Of a stretch of 64,000 nucleotides of DNA, positions 8,940 through 17,128 are shown one piece after another. Position 1 is the stretch's first letter, and the number at the start of each line of letters is the position of its first letter. The translations under genes and the position numbers were made by a program. The notes beneath the pieces were generated by a model. The model worked only from the letters and a program-made list of their open reading frames with translations. It searched no databases and was not told the origin of the DNA. The DNA is from Mycolicibacterium tokaiense (GTDB lineage Bacteria; Actinomycetota; Actinomycetes; Mycobacteriales; Mycobacteriaceae): assembly GCF_010725885.1 (NCBI RefSeq), contig NZ_AP022600.1, positions 2,976,001 to 3,040,000 on the forward strand, read 5' to 3'.

Positions 8940-9992
8940 GTGGCGAATCGAAAGCCGTTGACCACCATCACTGCACTGGCCGGCGCATGCGTAGTCGGGC
9001 TGACCGGATGCGTCGGGCCGCTGTTCGCGTCGTCGTCCGCCGACTCCCAGACCGTGGTCTTCGCCAATACCGGCGGAACGCTCGCCGAGATCTTCGCCGA
9101 GAACGCCTATCCCGACTTGCAGTCGCGGGGGATGACGGTGGCCGAGGAGTCGCCCAACAACGAGGCCAAGCTGACGGCGATGGTGCAGGGCGGTAACCCG
9201 ACCTGGGACGTCTACTACTCCACTCCCTACAACGCGATATCCGGGTGCGGCACCCTGTTCGAGGAACTCGATCTCGACCGGCTCGACACCACGGGCCTGG
9301 ACACGGACCTGCTGACCGACTGCGGGGTGCCGATCATCGGATCGGCGATGCTGCTGGTCTACAACAAAGAGACCTACGGCGCCAATCCGCCCACCGGGTG
9401 GGCCGATTTCTTTGATGTCGAGAGGTTCCCCGGCACCCGCGGCATCATGAACTTCGCCAAGGACGCCGGCATGGAGACCGCGCTGCTGGCCGACGGGGTG
9501 CCCGGCGACCAGCTCTACCCACTCGACTACGACCGTGCTTTCGCCAAGCTCGACCAGATCCGTTCGTCCACCCGGTTCTACACCACCGGCGCGCAGCAGA
9601 CCCAGGGTCTGGAGTCCGGCGAGATCGACATGATGCTGGCGTGGCCCGGACGGGCCTACGACGCCGCGGCCGCCGGCGCCGACCTGGGCGTCGCATGGGA
9701 TCAGCCGCTGCTGTTCTTCGACGCGATCACCATCGTCAAGGGCGCGCGCAACCTCGACGGCGCCTATGACCTCATCAATGCACTGATGGCGCAACCCAAT
9801 CAGCAGGCGATCGCCGACCGGTTGCCCTACCAGCCGATGAACTCGGCCGCCCACGTCTCCGACGACCCGTTGATCCGCGAATTCGTCAACGGCCCGCAGT
9901 CACGCGGCACCGCGGTGCAGCGGGACAACACCTGGTGGGCCGAGAATCGCGATGAAGCCACCCAGAGGTGGACCGAGTGGGTGAACCAGTGA
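8940..9992 (+). CDS. ABC transporter substrate-binding lipoprotein, PotD type
   Basis: This 350-residue protein has a lipoprotein signal peptide (lipobox LTGC, lipidated Cys at 24) and the periplasmic-binding fold of the spermidine/putrescine group (VVFANTGGTLAEIF start, MLLVYNKETYG in the hinge region, YDLINALM near the C-terminal lobe). It should be anchored on the outer face of the membrane and deliver substrate to the permeases encoded at 6959-8703. The start is GTG 8940, with AAAGGCGAG just upstream. It heads the rightward operon. The many acidic and aromatic residues would suit a cationic ligand, but no ligand set can be assigned. Confidence 0.88.
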   Translation: MANRKPLTTITALAGACVVGLTGCVGPLFASSSADSQTVVFANTGGTLAEIFAENAYPDLQSRGMTVAEESPNNEAKLTAMVQGGNPTWDVYYSTPYNAISGCGTLFEELDLDRLDTTGLDTDLLTDCGVPIIGSAMLLVYNKETYGANPPTGWADFFDVERFPGTRGIMNFAKDAGMETALLADGVPGDQLYPLDYDRAFAKLDQIRSSTRFYTTGAQQTQGLESGEIDMMLAWPGRAYDAAAAGADLGVAWDQPLLFFDAITIVKGARNLDGAYDLINALMAQPNQQAIADRLPYQPMNSAAHVSDDPLIREFVNGPQSRGTAVQRDNTWWAENRDEATQRWTEWVNQ

Positions 9993-12151
9993 GGCTGGTC
10001 GGCTACGCAGACAGCCTGTCGGTCCGCGCCGGCGCCGATGTGAGCTTCGCGGTGTCGTCCGAACATCCGCGCGTACAGGCCGAAATCGTCCGGCTGCGCC
10101 GCGGCGGTGGTCCCCGGCACGGGATGGAGTTGCTCGAGGAGCGCATCGAATCCGACGTGACCGCTCTGGTGCCCGGACGGGTACAGACCACCGTCTCCGG
10201 CTCGTTCATCGAGGCGACGCTGGAGGCTGCCCTCGATGAGGTCGGGCTCGCGCTGTGGTTCAAGCCCACCGCCACCACGGCGCACCCGCGACCGCTGTGC
10301 ACCGTGGGCACCGTGAGCGTCACCATCGCCGAGGATGGCTGCACGGTCAGCGCGGACGGCCGTGAGGTCGTGCGCGTGTCCGCCGGCGTCGTCGATGGTC
10401 AGTGGCACCACCTCAGCGTTCACGTGCACCGGACGGGTGCGGTGACGGTGGATCTGCGCCGGCCCGATGGCACCACAGTGTCAGGGCAGGGACATACGAA
10501 TCCCCCTCGGGTCACAGGTGTCATCCGGATCGGGAGCGCGGGGGACTCGGGTGTGCCCACGTTCAACGGCGTGGTCGCCCGGCCGGTGGTCGCAGGTTCG
10601 TGGAGCGGCGACGTCGGCTCCCACCTGGCGCGGGGCGCCGATCCGCTGGCGGTGCTGGACCCCGCCCACACCAGTGTGCTCGACCTCGCGACCAACCCCG
10701 GCGGAACCCGGGTGCCCGACCGGGGCCGGCTCACCGCCGGCGGCGTGGTCCAGCATCTCCCGGCGCGCGGCGTCCCTGGTCCGTTCTGGACCGGTCGGGA
10801 GCGCGACTTCCGGCTCGCGCCAGAGGAATTCGACGGTATTCACCTGCACGACGATGATCTGGCCGACGCCGGGTGGTCGCCGGATGTCACCTGGTCGGTG
10901 CCGGCCACCCTGCCCAGCGGGGTGTACGCGCTGAAGCTGAGTGCCGGCGACGACGCCGACCGCATCCCCGTGGTGGTGACACCCGCGGTGCACCGGTCGC
11001 CGGTACTGGTGGTCCTGCCCACCTGGACCTATCTCGCCTATGCGAACTGGCGCACGTACGCCGAGTACGAGGCCGAACGCCTGCAGATCTACGGCGAAGC
11101 CCGCGGCGTCGATGACCGCGACCGTTGGCTGGCGCGGCATCCGGAGTTCGGGCGGTCGCTCTACGACGTCCACAGCGACGGCAGCGGATGCTTCTACGCA
11201 AGTACCCGACGCCCCATGGTGAACATCCGGCCGGACTACTACACGCCGACCACGCGCGGCTTCCGCCATTTTGCGCAGGATCTTCTGCTGCTGCACTGGC
11301 TCGACGCGCGCGGCGAGGACTACGCGGTGGTCACCGACGACGAAATCGACCGGGACGGAACGGACCTGCTGTCGCACTACCGGGTGGTCCTCACCGGAAG
11401 TCATCCCGAGTACTGCTCGGAGGCGATGTTGAACGCCTACGTCTCCTTCACCGACAACGGTGGGCGCCTGATGTATCTGGGGGGCAACGGTTTCTACCAG
11501 GTGACAGCACGCCACCCGGAGATCCCGGACGCCATCGAGATCCGCCGCGGCCACGCGGGAGTGGCGACCTGGGTATCGGCTCCCGGTGAGGAACACCTGT
11601 CGGCCACCGGCGAACCGGGAGGATTGTGGCGGATGCGCGGACGGGCGCCGAACCGGCTCGTCGGGGTGGGGTTCACCGCGCAGGGCTTCGACAAGGGGCA
11701 CGGGTACCGCCGCAGCACACGCAGCACCGAATCCGATGTGTCCTGGGTGTTCGCCGGAGTCGGTGCCGACGCCGGCGAGGTGTTCGGCGACGCCGGGCCG
11801 GGGTTGGGAGGCGCGGCGGCCGACGAGTTCGACCGGGCCGACACCGCACTCGGCACACCGGCGCACGCGGCGGTGCTCGCATCGTCGGTGGGGCACTCCG
11901 AACGGATCGGGTTGGCACCCGAAGAGGTGGATCACGGGTACGCCGCCCCTCCACCCGGGGTGCATCCCAACATCCGCTCCGACCTCGTCCTGTTCGGCAA
12001 CTCTTCTGGGGGAGCTGTGTTCTCCGTCGGTTCCATCGGCTGGACCACCGCCATGGCACATCACGACGGCGACAACGCAGTCTCCCGGCTCACTGCCAAC
12101 GTCCTGGATCGCTTCCGCGATCAGCAGGGTTTCGTGGCTCCCCATCCGTGA
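9989..12151 (+). CDS. N,N-dimethylformamidase large-subunit-like hydrolase
   Basis: This 720-residue protein resembles the large (beta) subunit of bacterial N,N-dimethylformamidase, an iron-dependent amide hydrolase. The first 230 or so residues look like a jelly-roll/LamG-like lectin domain (VDGQWHHLSVHVHRTG, then IRIGSAGD). The C-terminal part carries VLPTWTYLAYANWRTYAEYE, TGSHPEYCSEAM and the family-like GEPGGLWRMRGR, and ends with a GSIGWTTAMAH segment. I recall the iron site of the characterised enzyme as two Tyr and one Glu; HPEY and GEPGG are candidates, not proof. GTG 9989 overlaps the upstream TGA (GTGA). No small alpha subunit gene is seen nearby, unlike the classic DMFase. The true substrate is unlikely to be DMF given the neighbours. 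Confidence 0.72.
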   Translation: MRLVGYADSLSVRAGADVSFAVSSEHPRVQAEIVRLRRGGGPRHGMELLEERIESDVTALVPGRVQTTVSGSFIEATLEAALDEVGLALWFKPTATTAHPRPLCTVGTVSVTIAEDGCTVSADGREVVRVSAGVVDGQWHHLSVHVHRTGAVTVDLRRPDGTTVSGQGHTNPPRVTGVIRIGSAGDSGVPTFNGVVARPVVAGSWSGDVGSHLARGADPLAVLDPAHTSVLDLATNPGGTRVPDRGRLTAGGVVQHLPARGVPGPFWTGRERDFRLAPEEFDGIHLHDDDLADAGWSPDVTWSVPATLPSGVYALKLSAGDDADRIPVVVTPAVHRSPVLVVLPTWTYLAYANWRTYAEYEAERLQIYGEARGVDDRDRWLARHPEFGRSLYDVHSDGSGCFYASTRRPMVNIRPDYYTPTTRGFRHFAQDLLLLHWLDARGEDYAVVTDDEIDRDGTDLLSHYRVVLTGSHPEYCSEAMLNAYVSFTDNGGRLMYLGGNGFYQVTARHPEIPDAIEIRRGHAGVATWVSAPGEEHLSATGEPGGLWRMRGRAPNRLVGVGFTAQGFDKGHGYRRSTRSTESDVSWVFAGVGADAGEVFGDAGPGLGGAAADEFDRADTALGTPAHAAVLASSVGHSERIGLAPEEVDHGYAAPPPGVHPNIRSDLVLFGNSSGGAVFSVGSIGWTTAMAHHDGDNAVSRLTANVLDRFRDQQGFVAPHP

Positions 12152-12169
12152 CCGACCCCTCGAGGAACA

Positions 12170-12994
12170 ATGACTGAGATCCCCACCGCGGTGCTCGAAG
12201 ATCGCGCCCGCTTCATCCGTACCGAAACACTGCGCCTGACCCGCATCGCCGGCGCAGGTCACTACAGCGCGGTGTTCTCCTGCGCCGAGATCTTCGCCGC
12301 GCTCTACTACGACGAACTGCGCCTTGACCCCAGCCGGCCCGACTGGGCGGACCGCGACCGGTTCGTTCTCGGCAAAGGGCATGCCGCCATCGGGCTGTAC
12401 CCCGTGCTCGCGCATCTGGGCTACTTCGATCCGGCCGAGTTGGACAGCTACACCCGGCTGGGCAGCGCGTTCGGCGACCACCCCGACATGAAACGTATCC
12501 CCGGGATCGATTTCTCCTCCGGATCGCTCGGGCACGGACTGTCGGTCGGAGTCGGAATGGCCTGGGCCGCCAGGCATGCCGGCAGGGACAACCGCACGTG
12601 GGTGATGCTCGGTGATGCGGAGCTGGCCGAAGGGCAGATCTGGGAGGCCGCGATGTCGGCCGCCCACTTCCGGCTCGGCAATCTCGTTGCGATCGTCGAC
12701 AACAATCAGCTGGGCATCGACGGCCGCGTCGACGACATCATGCGCACCGAACCGATCGACGCCCGCTTCGAGGCGTTCGGCTGGCAGACCCACCGTGTCG
12801 ACGGCCACGATCTCGAGGCTCTGCGCGCCACATTCGCGGAGCTCGCCCCGCGCGGCGGTGACCGCCCGCAGCTCATCGTGGCCGACACCATCAAGGGCAA
12901 AGGCGTTGCCCGAATGGAACTCAGCCCCGACTGGCACGTCGGCAACCTCGTCGGCGCCGACTACGACGATGTGATGGAGGAGCTGACCCGATGA
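12170..12994 (+). CDS. Transketolase, N-terminal (thiamine diphosphate-binding) subunit
   Basis: This 274-residue protein corresponds to the first domain of transketolase. The ThDP motif runs from GDAELAEGQIWEAA at 148-161 to the closing NN at 178-179; GKGHAAIGLYPVLA and SGSLGHGLSVGVG are also typical. It should pair with the next gene to form a two-subunit enzyme moving two-carbon ketol units between sugar phosphates. ATG 12170 has GAGGA five bases upstream. Its 3' end overlaps the next ATG. Split transketolases like this occur in specialised sugar pathways rather than as the housekeeping pentose-phosphate enzyme. Confidence 0.9.
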   Translation: MTEIPTAVLEDRARFIRTETLRLTRIAGAGHYSAVFSCAEIFAALYYDELRLDPSRPDWADRDRFVLGKGHAAIGLYPVLAHLGYFDPAELDSYTRLGSAFGDHPDMKRIPGIDFSSGSLGHGLSVGVGMAWAARHAGRDNRTWVMLGDAELAEGQIWEAAMSAAHFRLGNLVAIVDNNQLGIDGRVDDIMRTEPIDARFEAFGWQTHRVDGHDLEALRATFAELAPRGGDRPQLIVADTIKGKGVARMELSPDWHVGNLVGADYDDVMEELTR

Positions 12995-14031
12995 GCTCGA
13001 CAGAGACCCAGGACCAGTCGGAGATCTTCAACGGGACCGCTTCGGTCGGGTTCAAGGACGCACGCTCGGCCGACGGCACCGACGTGCGGGCCATCCCGGC
13101 GTTCGTCTTCGGTGAGGAACTCGCCGTGCTGGCCGAGTCCGACCCGCGAATCGTGGTCCTGACCGCTGATCTCGGGAGATCCAACAGGGCAACGGATTTC
13201 GCCGTGCACTTCCCCGACCGTTTCGTCAACGTGGGCATCGCCGAGAAGAACATGGTGACGATGGCCGCGGGCATGGCGGCCGAGGGGCTGATCCCGTTCG
13301 CGGCGACCTTCGGCTCGTTCGCCGCGCTGCTGTGCGCAGAACAGATCCGCACAGACTGCGCCTATCCCGGGCTGCCGGTGCGGGTGGTCGGTCACCACTC
13401 CGGGATGTCGATGGGCTTCTACGGCACCAGCCACCACAGCCTCGAGGATCTGGCCATGATGCGCAGCATCGCCGATCTCACCGTGGTGTGCGCCACTGAT
13501 GCCAACCATCTGCGCAGCCTGCTGCGCGTGTCGCTGGACCATCCGGGAGCGATGTACCTGCGGCTGGGCCGCGGCCGCGATCCCGAGGTCTATGACCGGC
13601 CCCCCGCGCTGACGCTGGGCCGGGCCGAGACTCTGCGGCAGGGATCCGATCTCACGCTGATCGCCACCGGTTCCACCGTCCACCCCAGTCTTGATGCTGC
13701 GCAGCGCCTTTCGGAGCAGGGGGTGTCGGTGCGGGTGGTGGACATGTGGACGGTGGCGCCGTTGGATCGGGATGCTGTGCGCGACGCCTGCAGGCAGACC
13801 CCGGCGGTGCTGACGGTCGAAGAGGCCAACCTCGCCGGCGGTCTGGGCTCCGCCGTGGCTGAATGTATTGCCGACGAGGGACTCTCGACACGCTTCCGTC
13901 GTCATGGTGTCCCCGACGAACACGTCCCGGTGGGTCCGCCCGCCGCCCTCTACGCCCACTACCGGCTCGACGGCGCGGGCATCGCCGACGTGGCACGCGA
14001 GCTCCTCGACCAGGACAGGACCCACCCATGA
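12991..14031 (+). CDS. Transketolase, C-terminal (pyrimidine-binding) subunit
   Basis: This 346-residue partner of the preceding subunit contains the Pyr domain (VVLTADLGRSNR, FVNVGIAEKNMVTMAAGMAAEGL with the cofactor-activating Glu in GIAEKN) and the C-terminal transketolase domain (TVEEANLAGGLGSAVAE). The ATG overlaps the stop of the N-terminal subunit (ATGA), ensuring balanced synthesis. It is a true two-gene arrangement and not a frameshifted single gene, because both ends are clean and the overlap is the standard type. Its own TGA overlaps the aminotransferase start. Confidence 0.9.
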   Translation: MSSTETQDQSEIFNGTASVGFKDARSADGTDVRAIPAFVFGEELAVLAESDPRIVVLTADLGRSNRATDFAVHFPDRFVNVGIAEKNMVTMAAGMAAEGLIPFAATFGSFAALLCAEQIRTDCAYPGLPVRVVGHHSGMSMGFYGTSHHSLEDLAMMRSIADLTVVCATDANHLRSLLRVSLDHPGAMYLRLGRGRDPEVYDRPPALTLGRAETLRQGSDLTLIATGSTVHPSLDAAQRLSEQGVSVRVVDMWTVAPLDRDAVRDACRQTPAVLTVEEANLAGGLGSAVAECIADEGLSTRFRRHGVPDEHVPVGPPAALYAHYRLDGAGIADVARELLDQDRTHP

Positions 14032-15257
14032 CCTCCACACGCCAGGCTCTCGGCGAACAAGAATCGGCCCTGCGGGGCCGGGCCGGCCGGGTGATCCCCG
14101 GGGGGATGTACGGCCACATGAACGTGGCAGCCTTCAGCGACACCCACCCGCAGTTCATGCGGTCCGGGAACGGTGCGCGGGTCGTCGATGCCGACGGCCG
14201 CGAATACCTCGACCTCATGTGCAGCTGGGGACCGATGATCCTCGGACACAACCATCCTGGGGTGAACGCAGCCATCGTCGACCAACTCGGCCGCGGAGAC
14301 TGCCTAGACGGCACCAGCCCGTTGGCGGTCGAGTACGCCGAACTCCTGGTGGACACCATCCCGGCGGCGAACTGGGCGCTGTTCTGCAAGAACGGCACCG
14401 ACGCGGTGACCACCTGCGTGACCACTGCACGTGCGGCCACGGGGAAGCGCAAGGTGTTGGTGGCCCAGGGCGCCTACCACGGCGCGGTGCCCTGGTGCGC
14501 GCTGCGCGGTGAGGGGATCGTGGCCTCCGATCAGGAGCACCTGATCCACTACGAGTACAACGACCTGGCGTCGGCGGTCACCGCGGCCGAGGAGGCAGGC
14601 GAGGATCTCGCCGCAATCCTGGTGTGCCCGATGCGCCACGACATCAAGCGCGACCAGGAGATGGTCGACATCGAATTCGCACGCGGGTTGCGCGCGCTGG
14701 CCGATCGCACCGGTGCGGTCCTGGTGCTCGACGACGTGCGCTGCACCCACCGGTTGGATCTCGGTGGCAGTTGGGAGCCGATCGGGGTGCGGCCGGATCT
14801 GGCGGCGTATTCGAAGCCGCTGGCGAACGGGCAGCCGCTGGGTGCCGTCACCGGTTCGGACGCGCTGCGCGAGGCCGTGCGCTCGATCTACGTCACCGGG
14901 TCGTTCTGGACCGGGGCGCTGCCGCTGGCCGCGGCGCTGGCCACGCTGACCGAGCTGCGCAAGGGTGAGGCGCTGCCGATCATGGAGCGCGCCGGCCGGC
15001 GCCTGCGTGACGGCCTGGCGGCGCAGGCCGCGTCGCACGGCTTCGTGGTGAACCAGACCGGGCCGGTGCAGATGCCGATGCTGTCTTTCGCCGATGACCC
15101 CGACTTCCGGTTGGCTCGCGCGTGGGCCGAGGCCGCCGCGACCCGAGGGGTGTACCTGCACCCGTGGCATAACTGGTTCCTGTCGGCCGCGCACACCGAC
15201 GACGTCATCGACGCGATCCTCGCCCGCACCGACGACGCGTTCGCAGACGTGGTGTAA
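14028..15257 (+). CDS. Class III (glutamate-1-semialdehyde type) PLP aminotransferase
   Basis: This 409-residue fold-type I aminotransferase begins VIPGGMYGHMN, like GSA aminomutase relatives. The cofactor residues are visible: Asp235/Asp236 in VLDDVR contact the pyridine ring, and Lys263 in AYSKPLANG forms the Schiff base; CKNGTDAVT is the phosphate-side loop. ATG 14028 overlaps the transketolase stop (ATGA). It is the last gene of the rightward operon. In this cluster it would remove or swap a primary amino group, for example on an amino-sugar or amino-polyol. The amino donor and acceptor are unknown. Confidence 0.87.
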   Translation: MTSTRQALGEQESALRGRAGRVIPGGMYGHMNVAAFSDTHPQFMRSGNGARVVDADGREYLDLMCSWGPMILGHNHPGVNAAIVDQLGRGDCLDGTSPLAVEYAELLVDTIPAANWALFCKNGTDAVTTCVTTARAATGKRKVLVAQGAYHGAVPWCALRGEGIVASDQEHLIHYEYNDLASAVTAAEEAGEDLAAILVCPMRHDIKRDQEMVDIEFARGLRALADRTGAVLVLDDVRCTHRLDLGGSWEPIGVRPDLAAYSKPLANGQPLGAVTGSDALREAVRSIYVTGSFWTGALPLAAALATLTELRKGEALPIMERAGRRLRDGLAAQAASHGFVVNQTGPVQMPMLSFADDPDFRLARAWAEAAATRGVYLHPWHNWFLSAAHTDDVIDAILARTDDAFADVV

Positions 15258-15295
15258 CGCCGCGGGGTGTCGGACCCCGAACATACGATGACGAC

Positions 15296-15727
15296 GTGAT
15301 CGATCACTTCGGAATCAACTGCAGCGACTGGCCGAAGTCGCAAGAGTTCTACGACGGTGTTCTGCGCGTGCTCGGGTACAGCAGGCAGATGGATGTCGGG
15401 GAGGCCGTCGGCTACGGCACCGAGGGCCACCCGACGTTCTGGATCGCCGACGCCGGTGCGGGCGATGTCACCGGACCCAACCGGGAGACCCACATCGCGT
15501 TCGCAGCGTCATCGGCGGCCGATGTCCAGGCCTTCTTCCGGACTGCGCTGGCGTTGGGTGCTGAGCCGCTGCACGAGCCGCGGCTGTGGCCGGAGTACCA
15601 CGAGAAGTACTACGGCGCCTTCGTGCGGGACCCGGACGGCAACAACGTCGAAGCGGTGTTCCACGGCGGCGGCCCCGCTGACCACGGTGACACGCACGGA
15701 TCCCTGGGTCCCAACTCCTACGCGTAG
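15296..15727 (+). CDS. VOC (glyoxalase/bleomycin-resistance fold) protein
   Basis: This 143-residue single-domain vicinal-oxygen-chelate protein starts MIDHFGINCSDWPKSQEFY and ends with the metal-side motif FVRDPDGNNVEAVFHG. VOC proteins are metalloenzymes or binding proteins of very varied function, so no reaction can be named. The GTG at 15296 follows TACGAT with 6 nt between, matching the leaderless pattern, so it probably has its own promoter rather than being read from the aminotransferase operon 38 bp upstream. Confidence 0.8.
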   Translation: MIDHFGINCSDWPKSQEFYDGVLRVLGYSRQMDVGEAVGYGTEGHPTFWIADAGAGDVTGPNRETHIAFAASSAADVQAFFRTALALGAEPLHEPRLWPEYHEKYYGAFVRDPDGNNVEAVFHGGGPADHGDTHGSLGPNSYA

Positions 15728-15737
15728 CGTCGGACAC

Positions 15738-16247
15738 ATGGCCGCAGATGCACTCAACGAACTCCTGACCGATGCGTTCACCCGGCTGATCGAACACGCC
15801 GAAGAGATCACCGACGGACTGACCGACAACGTGGCCACCTACCGGCCGACCCCGGACGCCAACACGGTGGCCTGGCTGCTGTGGCACAGCGCCCGGGTGC
15901 AGGATGCGCAGGTGGCCGATGTCGCGGGCGTCGAGCAGGCCTGGACGGCCAAGGGCTGGGTGGACACCTTCGGCCTCGACCTGCCCTGCGACGACACCGG
16001 CTACGGGCACAGCGCCGCCGACGTGGCCAAGGTGCAGGCCAGCGCGGACAACCTACTCGGCTACTACCGCGACACCCACGAGCTCACGCTGGCGTACATC
16101 GACAAGCTCGACGCCGGCGAGCTGCAACGGGTCATCGACGAGAACTGGGACCCGCCGGTGACGGCATCGGTGCGGTTGGTCAGCGTCCTCGACGACTGCG
16201 CGCAGCACCTGGGGCAGGCTGCCTACCTGCGCGGCATCACGCCTTGA
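15738..16247 (+). CDS. DinB-like (DUF664 type) four-helix protein
   Basis: This 169-residue protein belongs to the DinB/mycothiol-dependent maleylpyruvate isomerase-like fold. The visible histidines of the usual metal triad are in LLWHSARVQDAQ and DDCAQHLGQAAYLRG, with a further one in YRDTHELTLAY. Actinobacterial members often depend on mycothiol, which this organism makes (mshA is in the window), but the reaction is unknown. ATG 15738 is preceded by TAGCGT and 7 nt, the leaderless pattern. It overlaps the convergent thioesterase gene by 11 bp at the 3' end. Confidence 0.75.
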   Translation: MAADALNELLTDAFTRLIEHAEEITDGLTDNVATYRPTPDANTVAWLLWHSARVQDAQVADVAGVEQAWTAKGWVDTFGLDLPCDDTGYGHSAADVAKVQASADNLLGYYRDTHELTLAYIDKLDAGELQRVIDENWDPPVTASVRLVSVLDDCAQHLGQAAYLRGITP

Positions 16248-17037
16248 AGTAGACCAGCTGATGGGTGACGGCCAGCAGGGTGTCGTCGCGTCCCCACAGC
16301 TGCGCCGTCTGGTCGAAGAACCCGCCGGTGAAGCGCTGCGCTCGGGCGGTGGCCAGCACGTAGTCCGCTTCTTGGCGCTGCAGTGCGGCGGCATCAGCGT
16401 GGAAATACACGGTGAATGAGATGGTGCCGGCGGGCAGCATCTGCCCGCGGCGCAGGAAGACGCGCGGATAGAACACGTCGCACAGCGCGGTCAGCGCCGG
16501 GTAGTCCAGGGGGCGGGGCGGCTGATCGCGCACCCACAACGTCGTCGTCGAGTCCGCGCTCTCGCCACTGTCCTCGCCGGGCACGGCGCCCTCGACGTAC
16601 CGCATGTCATAGTTGCGCATCCACGTCACGAAGCTCGAGATGTCCAGTGGGGCAGTGTGTTCCGGCGCGGGTGCGGCAGGTGGTGCGGTCTCGGTGTCCG
16701 ACCAGGTGTCGCGGCGGATGCCGAACACGGCGGTGGCGGTGGTCCGGGTCTCGCCGTCCTGAACCAACTCGGCGATCCAGTGCTGATTGGTGCGATTGGT
16801 GCGTACCGCACGCAGTTCGATGTCGAACGGGCCGTCGGCGATGGGTGCGGCGTAGTTGACCGTCAGCGACACCGGATCGCCGAGGCGGTCCGGATGCTGC
16901 TCGATGGCGCGGAGGACGGCCGCCGCGGTGACCCCGCCGAAGGGGCCGACCATGTTGGCGTAATCCGGGGTGGTGCGCCCGCGCGCGGAACCCGGGCTCG
17001 AGTCCAGCGCCAGGGCGACATCAAACGGGTGCGTCAT
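16237..17037 (-). CDS. Acyl-CoA thioesterase family protein (TesB-like double hotdog)
   Basis: This 266-residue protein has the two-hotdog layout of mycobacterial TesB-like thioesterases. The first half has MVGPFGGVTAAAVLRAIEQ and VSLTVNYAAPI; the second half has RVFLRRGQMLPAGTISFTVYF and ends YVLATARAQRFTGGFFDQ then LLAVTHQLVYF. Such enzymes hydrolyse acyl-CoAs to free acid and CoA. The start is ATG 17037; TAAGTT lies 8 nt upstream. It is divergent from the aldehyde dehydrogenase at 17129 and convergent with the DinB-like gene. The acyl chain preference cannot be read. Confidence 0.78.
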   Translation of the reverse strand: MTHPFDVALALDSSPGSARGRTTPDYANMVGPFGGVTAAAVLRAIEQHPDRLGDPVSLTVNYAAPIADGPFDIELRAVRTNRTNQHWIAELVQDGETRTTATAVFGIRRDTWSDTETAPPAAPAPEHTAPLDISSFVTWMRNYDMRYVEGAVPGEDSGESADSTTTLWVRDQPPRPLDYPALTALCDVFYPRVFLRRGQMLPAGTISFTVYFHADAAALQRQEADYVLATARAQRFTGGFFDQTAQLWGRDDTLLAVTHQLVYFKA

Positions 17038-17128
17038 GGGCGTTGAACTTACCCGCCGCCACAGCCCGTTTTGACAGGTGTCAACCCCGGTGCGACATCC
17101 GTCACACGGCGTGGTTAACATGGCCCGT

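Noticed and set aside
10481..12937. 818-codon open frame on the minus strand across the DMFase-like gene
   Set aside because: It is antisense to two well-supported genes, has no recognisable motif and the Gly/Arg/His/Val-rich composition of high-GC shadow frames.
12170..14031. Frameshifted single transketolase gene
   Set aside because: Both halves end and start at domain borders and overlap by the standard ATGA; this is the normal two-subunit form.
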